Origin: Verrucomicrobiota bacterium
GTDB taxonomy: Bacteria; Verrucomicrobiota; Verrucomicrobiia; Limisphaerales; UBA9464
Assembly: GCA_947464705.1 (NCBI GenBank)
Contig: CANHYD010000071.1
Span: 1-9,457 of the forward strand
DNA: 9,457 bases
Reading direction: 5' to 3'
Under the pieces are notes generated by a model that saw nothing but the letters and a program-made list of their open reading frames with translations, was not told the DNA's origin and did no database searches. Shown one piece after another: positions 7,201 to 9,457 of this stretch. The translations under genes and the position numbers were made by a program. Positions within the stretch are counted from its first letter, which is position 1; every line of letters starts with the position of its first letter.

Positions 7201-7965
7201 CCCGTCAGGTTCGCAGCGAAGCACCCCGCCACAGTCCGGAAGGTGGATGCGTCGTCCTTCGCGGTTGGTCAGGCTCGCTCCCCGGTCTCCAAAGCTCATG
7301 TAGATGCGCCCGTCGGGACCTTGGATTAGTCCGTGCAGGTCATGGCCGGAGACGCCGATGTGGACTCCGAAACCGGAGGCCAAGGGATTCATCCGTTGGG
7401 CATTGATCGGAGGGGTAGCCCGGGAGGCGCTGGGGTAGGGCAATCGCCAGAGGCTTGGAATATTGGCGAAGTAGAGACCGTCGCGGGAAGCCAGCACGCC
7501 CGCGGCCGTCCCATCCACCGCATTTTGGAACCCCTGCGCGATGATCTCGGAGTGATCGGCCCGTCCATCTCCGTCCCGGTCGGCCAATCGACGTACGACC
7601 TCACTCTCCCGCGTCAAAACGCTCAGGTTGGTGGCAAAGGTGTTGGTCAGGAAGGTGCCCCGGTCGGCGACACTCCGGAACGCCATGTCGGCCAACAGCC
7701 AGTTTGTTTTTTGGGTGATGTCGAAGACGCTAATAGCCCAGCGGTCCGACTCCGCCAAATAGACCTGTCCCTTGCCATCCAATGCGAAGGCAACACTATT
7801 GCTCAGTTGGGGTTCGGCGGCCCAGACGTCCAACCGGAGTCCCGAGCTCAGCTGGAAACGCCGGGTGCCCTCCGTCGCCTCGGACCAAGCGGGCGTGGGG
7901 GAGCCATGTTGGGCCAGGAGGATTCCAGCAAGGCCAAGAAACAGGGAGCCGATGAGCCTTCGCAT
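4249..7965 (-). CDS. PVC-type secreted dehydrogenase beta-propeller / HEAT repeat / cytochrome c protein
   Basis: This is a 1238-aa exported protein. A signal peptide occupies about residues 1-20 (MRRLIGSLFLGLAGILLAQ). Residues about 34-427 form a sorbosone/glucose-dehydrogenase-like propeller, the 'putative membrane-bound dehydrogenase' domain of Planctomycetes and Verrucomicrobia. Its markers are AAEPQLSNSVAF (49-60), an EF-hand-like loop DRDGDGRADHSE (129-140), GLRNPQELAFDDEGNLW (264-280), GGDYGW (300-305) and DWVSGWG (411-417). Residues about 440-1080 are alpha-helical with HEAT-like repeats (e.g. RRHAVWALGQLARR at 502-515), interrupted by a Pro-rich linker near 805-860. The C-terminal heme domain (about 1098-1238) has CLRCH, Cys1114/Cys1117/His1118, for covalent c-type heme, and GPKLDGIGGR after it. 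SAMPEG contains Met1214, a plausible distal ligand. The combination suggests oxidation of a sugar or alcohol outside the membrane with electrons passed to heme. Substrate and cofactor are unknown. It is transcribed towards the TlpA-like gene and diverges from the methyltransferase gene. The start at 7965 is chosen for its signal peptide; no Shine-Dalgarno is evident. Confidence 0.93.
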   Translation of the reverse strand: MRRLIGSLFLGLAGILLAQHGSPTPAWSEATEGTRRFQLSSGLRLDVWAAEPQLSNSVAFALDGKGQVYLAESDRWAISVFDITQKTNWLLADMAFRSVADRGTFLTNTFATNLSVLTRESEVVRRLADRDGDGRADHSEIIAQGFQNAVDGTAAGVLASRDGLYFANIPSLWRLPYPSASRATPPINAQRMNPLASGFGVHIGVSGHDLHGLIQGPDGRIYMSFGDRGASLTNREGRRIHLPDCGGVLRCEPDGRSLEVFCQGLRNPQELAFDDEGNLWTVDNDTAGADPCRVLHLVEGGDYGWRTSYQHMEGFGQWVKEALWKGGRDGTLPLAGTVSQGPSGLAFYPGTGFGERLAGTFLHADFPGGVWAYTVKPSGVSFTVDRKEKFLWNCWPTDVDFGPDGAAYVLDWVSGWGQTQRGRIYRITPTQAPTEAEAALVAQVRRLLSEGFAERPDGEVVALLAHADRRIRLESQWELARRGPAVLGPLVKTAQEGTALSRRHAVWALGQLARRDAGSATTRAVQSLVPLISGPDAVLARCAAQTLAENGFVAAHPALVALLDSPEIGRRALAIDGLRVLRSHRSRDRFEAESSGPTRPDRGNSQRLPFSLQFPWKAFRQAVLIDGGSDLFLKSMAERCLRNERYDRGESRSALSEAASDPDPRIRELAVGAIRWIRKEEPAFSGEPAENLLQFLADSHPAVVTAAARTLYDVPCVEGLPALAQFITRVDCPTNLLTRVIQSCLRLGAPQHAQQLAQLAKRRDAPSFARIAALEALADWGHPPQLDPVVGLWRPAFGGAAPFELKLSIEAAPTLSTGSLQSRGEEPLSPVQPSPKKAPPAPSNPLLAAALEATSGRGTTSMPLPQLPPDLGRSLDFSEAQSFKRNTEAAKRAFLRVAGEIMNPETPDEYGLRLGGGPSSMEVQLAVVTTAVKLRTREASTPLFELLLQTSTPLKIRRAIVEALAELRAGQADEALRVALRDPGLQSAALPYLDRLAAGSESATLLSNLVQQATSGDSLKTAQIALTVLGTLGHESALPVLGQALERWQSGKLPPELELDLRDAVARTSLSNALAPRTAEPGSAAPLNAFRASLVGGDASRGRQVFREHPTVQCLRCHQIAGDGGSVGPKLDGIGGRQSREYLLESIVWPNQKIAPQFETVTLTLHDGTRVSGTVKGESEGGLSIETPTEEGTLTVKKIPLGDIVRRERGPSAMPEGLATALTSRELRDLIEYLATLR
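6814..6847. repeat. perfect 11-bp intragenic inverted repeat
   Basis: CACGGTGAAGC (6814-6824) is followed by a 12-nt spacer and GCTTCACCGTG (6837-6847). The spacer can add three more pairs (TCA 6825-6827 with TGA 6832-6834). It lies in the propeller part of the cytochrome gene, around residues 373-384, between the two halves of TVKPSGVSFTV. A messenger hairpin is possible; no function is known. Confidence 0.4.
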
Positions 7966-8024
7966 GGATGGAGCCTAGACGGGGAAGGCAATCCTCACGA
8001 AAGCCAAAAGCCGCAAAAAATTCA

Positions 8025-8042
8025 TGTAACGGGGTCGTTACA
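8025..8042. promoter_or_regulatory. operator-like dyad TGTAACG-GGGT-CGTTACA
   Basis: A perfect 7-bp inverted repeat with a 4-nt centre lies midway in the 148-bp divergent gap between the cytochrome gene (start 7965) and the methyltransferase gene (start 8114). Size and position suit a dimeric transcription factor site able to control either gene. The regulator is unknown and not encoded in the window. Confidence 0.45.
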
Positions 8043-8065
8043 AAACATCTTTTCAGAATCATAAA
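8038..8065 (+). promoter_or_regulatory. possible promoter for the methyltransferase gene
   Basis: TTACAA (8038-8043) and CATAAA (8060-8065) are 16 bp apart and resemble weak -35 and -10 elements. The surrounding stretch 8010-8070 is clearly AT-richer than the coding DNA. The -35 would overlap the right arm of the dyad at 8025-8042. Matches to the sigma-70 consensus are only partial. Confidence 0.22.
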
Positions 8066-8100
8066 TTTCCTGCTTCATCTCGGTGACGTGCTACTGCGCG

Positions 8101-8112
8101 TTTGTATACAAA
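8101..8112. promoter_or_regulatory. 12-bp perfect palindrome TTTGTATACAAA abutting the start codon
   Basis: The palindrome ends one base before the ATG at 8114, in the place where a Shine-Dalgarno sequence would be expected. It may be an operator or a small hairpin at the ribosome-loading site. It may also simply be an AT-rich initiation region that is symmetrical by chance. Confidence 0.35.
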
Positions 8113-8113
8113 A

Positions 8114-9319
8114 ATGGAAACATCTCTGATCACCTTGGTGGTAAAACCCGGTGAAGCCGATCGACTGATTGCTGGACACCCTTGGGTTTACTCCAGCTCC
8201 ATCCAACGCAGTTCTGAACCGCCTGCCGACGGTGATTTGGTGCAATTGAAGGACCACCGCCACCGCTTCTTGGGCGTCGGTTTCTACAACTCGCGGTCCA
8301 AGATCCAGGTTCGGATGCTCTCGAACGAGCGGGTCGAGGTGAACTGCGAGTTCTTCGTGGAGCGCATCCGGGCCGCATTGACGGTCCGCAAACGTCACAT
8401 GCCCGATGCCACCTCGTTTCGCGTGGTGAGCGCCGAAGCGGATTTGCTGTCCGGACTGATCATCGACAAGTACGGCGACGTCATTGTTCTCCAGATCAGC
8501 TCGCTGGGCATGGAAAAGCACAAGGCCGACATCGTGAAGGCCATCCAGAAGGTGTTTCAGCCCCGCTCGGTCTATGAGCGCAATGAGATCGCCTCCCGGC
8601 AGTACGAGGGATTGCCACCCTTGTCGGGCCTCCTCGCCGGAGAACCGGTGGAGACGGTGGAGGTGACCATCAATGGTCTGAAGTTCAACGTGGATCTGCG
8701 CGCGGGACACAAGACTGGCATGTATTTGGACCAGCAGGTCAACCATGCCCGCGTCGGAGCCATCGCCAAGGACGCCGTGGTCCTGGATTGCTTCACCTTC
8801 CTGGGTGGGTTTGCCTTGCACTGTGCCCGTGGCGGCGCTCGCCAAGTCATTGCGCTGGATCAGAGCGAGGACGCCGTTCAAGCCGCCCGAATCAATGCCG
8901 AGCGGAACCGACTCTCGGGCAACACCCAGTTTGAAGTGTGCAATGTCTTCGACTGGCTTAAGGCCAAGACGACCACGGGTCCCAACGAACGCTTGGTGCC
9001 GATGTTCGACCTGATCATTCTTGATCCCCCGAGCTTCACCCGGAATCGAGCCTCGGTGCCCGATGCCTTGCGTGGCTACAAGGAGATCCATGTCCGTGCG
9101 CTGAAACTGCTCAAGCCCAGAGGCACCCTGGCCACCTTCTGCTGTTCGCACCACGTCGATGGCCGCCTCTTCGAGGATGTGGCTCTGAGTGCGGCCTACG
9201 ATCAGCGTAAGCTGCTGCGTCGGGTTGCGACCTATTCTCAAGCTCCGGATCATCCGATCCTGCCGAGCATTCCCGAGACCGAGTACCTCAAGGGAGCGGC
9301 CTACGAGTTGGTGCGCTGA
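8114..9319 (+). CDS. rlmI: class I rRNA large subunit methyltransferase, RlmI-like (COG1092)
   Basis: A 401-aa SAM-dependent RNA methyltransferase, close to the usual length of about 400. E. coli RlmI makes 5-methylcytosine at position 1962 of 23S rRNA. The N-terminal PUA-like domain (about 1-75) carries LVVKPGEADRLIAGHPWVY (8-26). A linker domain follows, with DLLSGLIIDKYGD (110-122). The Rossmann methyltransferase core has HKTGMYLDQQVN (199-210), SAM motif I VLDCFTFLGGFALHCARGGA (223-242), the acidic IALDQS (246-251), motif IV ILDPPSF (302-308) and CCSHHV (343-348), matching the family's CSH block. ATG 8114 is preferred because family members begin just before the LVVKPG segment; an in-frame TTG at 8102 would overlap a palindrome. 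It is the only plus-strand gene right of the divergent region, so it probably has its own promoter. The exact target base is inferred from the family only. Confidence 0.9.
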   Translation: METSLITLVVKPGEADRLIAGHPWVYSSSIQRSSEPPADGDLVQLKDHRHRFLGVGFYNSRSKIQVRMLSNERVEVNCEFFVERIRAALTVRKRHMPDATSFRVVSAEADLLSGLIIDKYGDVIVLQISSLGMEKHKADIVKAIQKVFQPRSVYERNEIASRQYEGLPPLSGLLAGEPVETVEVTINGLKFNVDLRAGHKTGMYLDQQVNHARVGAIAKDAVVLDCFTFLGGFALHCARGGARQVIALDQSEDAVQAARINAERNRLSGNTQFEVCNVFDWLKAKTTTGPNERLVPMFDLIILDPPSFTRNRASVPDALRGYKEIHVRALKLLKPRGTLATFCCSHHVDGRLFEDVALSAAYDQRKLLRRVATYSQAPDHPILPSIPETEYLKGAAYELVR

Positions 9320-9343
9320 TTCGTTGAGAGCCTGTCTGAAAAT

Positions 9344-9372
9344 GGGGAGGGGTTCTGTTTGGGAGGGAAGGG
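9344..9372 (+). other. G-tract cluster, possible long-loop G-quadruplex
   Basis: Five G-tracts occur in 29 bases: GGGG, A, GGGG, an 8-nt T-rich loop, then GGG, A, GGG, AA, GGG. The 8-nt loop is just over the usual 7-nt limit. The last three tracts also form the left arm of the 98-nt hairpin, so the two folds would compete. Confidence 0.3.
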
Positions 9373-9457
9373 TTCGATTGGCAAGGCGCGAGGAGGGAGC
9401 AGACCCGCAGCGGTCTGTGACCGACAAGCAACGCCGCCAGCGGGCCCTTCCCTCCCA
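9360..9457 (+). repeat. 98-nt imperfect hairpin element at the window edge (REP/MITE-like or structured RNA)
   Basis: TGGGAGGGAAGGG (9360-9372) is the exact reverse complement of CCCTTCCCTCCCA (9445-9457). Pairing continues inward: G·U at 9373/9444 and 9374/9443, C9375-G9442, G9376-C9441, bulged A9377, U·G 9378/9440, U9379-A9439, GGC (9380-9382) with GCC (9436-9438), bulged AA, then GGCG (9385-9388) with CGCC (9432-9435). That gives 26 pairs with only three unpaired bases. An apical hairpin CAGACC (9400-9405)/GGTCTG (9412-9417) with loop CGCAGC sits beyond an internal loop rich in purines. It begins 40 nt after the methyltransferase stop. It could terminate that transcript, be a dispersed palindromic repeat, or be a small structured RNA. 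No coding sequence is recognised in 9320-9457. Confidence 0.6.

Noticed and set aside
7333..8064. 243-codon plus-strand frame opposite the N-terminal part of the cytochrome gene
   Set aside because: The opposing strand encodes the conserved propeller start and signal peptide; this frame has no recognisable features.
9328..9357. Insertion sequence terminus (GAGCCTGTCTGAAAA stretch)
   Set aside because: It loosely resembles some IS ends, but no transposase, second inverted repeat or target duplication is visible in the window.
8075..9427. Long open frame (450 codons) on the minus strand across the whole methyltransferase gene
   Set aside because: The plus strand encodes a complete RlmI-like protein with all motifs in order. 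The antisense frame shows no recognisable domain and is explained by GC-rich codon bias.
9360..9457. Integron attC recombination site
   Set aside because: The element is palindromic, but I see no RYYYAAC/GTTRRRY core pair at its ends and no integrase or cassette genes nearby.
1..9457. CRISPR array, tRNA or rRNA genes
   Set aside because: No regularly spaced direct repeats, cloverleaf-like T-loop (GGTTCRANYCC) context with matching stems, or rRNA-like sequence was found; the GGTTCGATT at 9371-9379 belongs to the long hairpin.

Overview
The window is a GC-rich bacterial chromosome segment, most likely from Verrucomicrobiota (Pedosphaera/Limisphaerales-like), less likely another PVC phylum. The main clue is the large minus-strand protein, which joins a secreted sugar-dehydrogenase-type beta-propeller, HEAT-like repeats and a C-terminal CxxCH heme domain. 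That architecture is typical of Planctomycetes and Verrucomicrobia. The partial FG-GAP/ASPIC protein at the left edge fits the same lineage. None of the five gene starts has a convincing Shine-Dalgarno sequence at normal spacing.

Layout. Positions 1-783 (+) hold the C-terminal part of an exported FG-GAP/ASPIC-UnbV protein whose start lies outside the window. An 83-bp gap with two weak terminator-like hairpins follows. Then come rsfS (867-1241, ribosomal silencing factor) and, 24 bp later, a P1B-4-type transition-metal ATPase (1266-3167), probably co-transcribed. A 97-bp gap dense in short inverted repeats leads to a secreted TlpA/ResA-like thioredoxin with a helical C-terminal extension (3265-4200). 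Its 3' end converges on the 1238-aa cytochrome/propeller protein (7965-4249, minus). A 148-bp AT-richer divergent intergenic region (7966-8113) carries an operator-like dyad and a 12-bp palindrome abutting the start of an RlmI-type rRNA methyltransferase (8114-9319, +). The last 98 bases (9360-9457) fold almost completely into one long imperfect hairpin with a perfect 13-bp outer arm. It ends exactly at the window edge.

Functional reading. Most genes are conserved housekeeping or lineage-typical: ribosome regulation (RsfS), rRNA modification (RlmI-like), metal efflux (P1B-4 ATPase), envelope thiol redox (TlpA-like) and extracytoplasmic oxidation with electron transfer through a c-type heme (dehydrogenase/cytochrome). 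They do not form one obvious pathway. No phage, defence, CRISPR, tRNA or rRNA locus is visible. The least explained parts are non-coding: the 98-nt terminal structure, the hairpin-rich tlpA leader and the dyads in the divergent promoter region.
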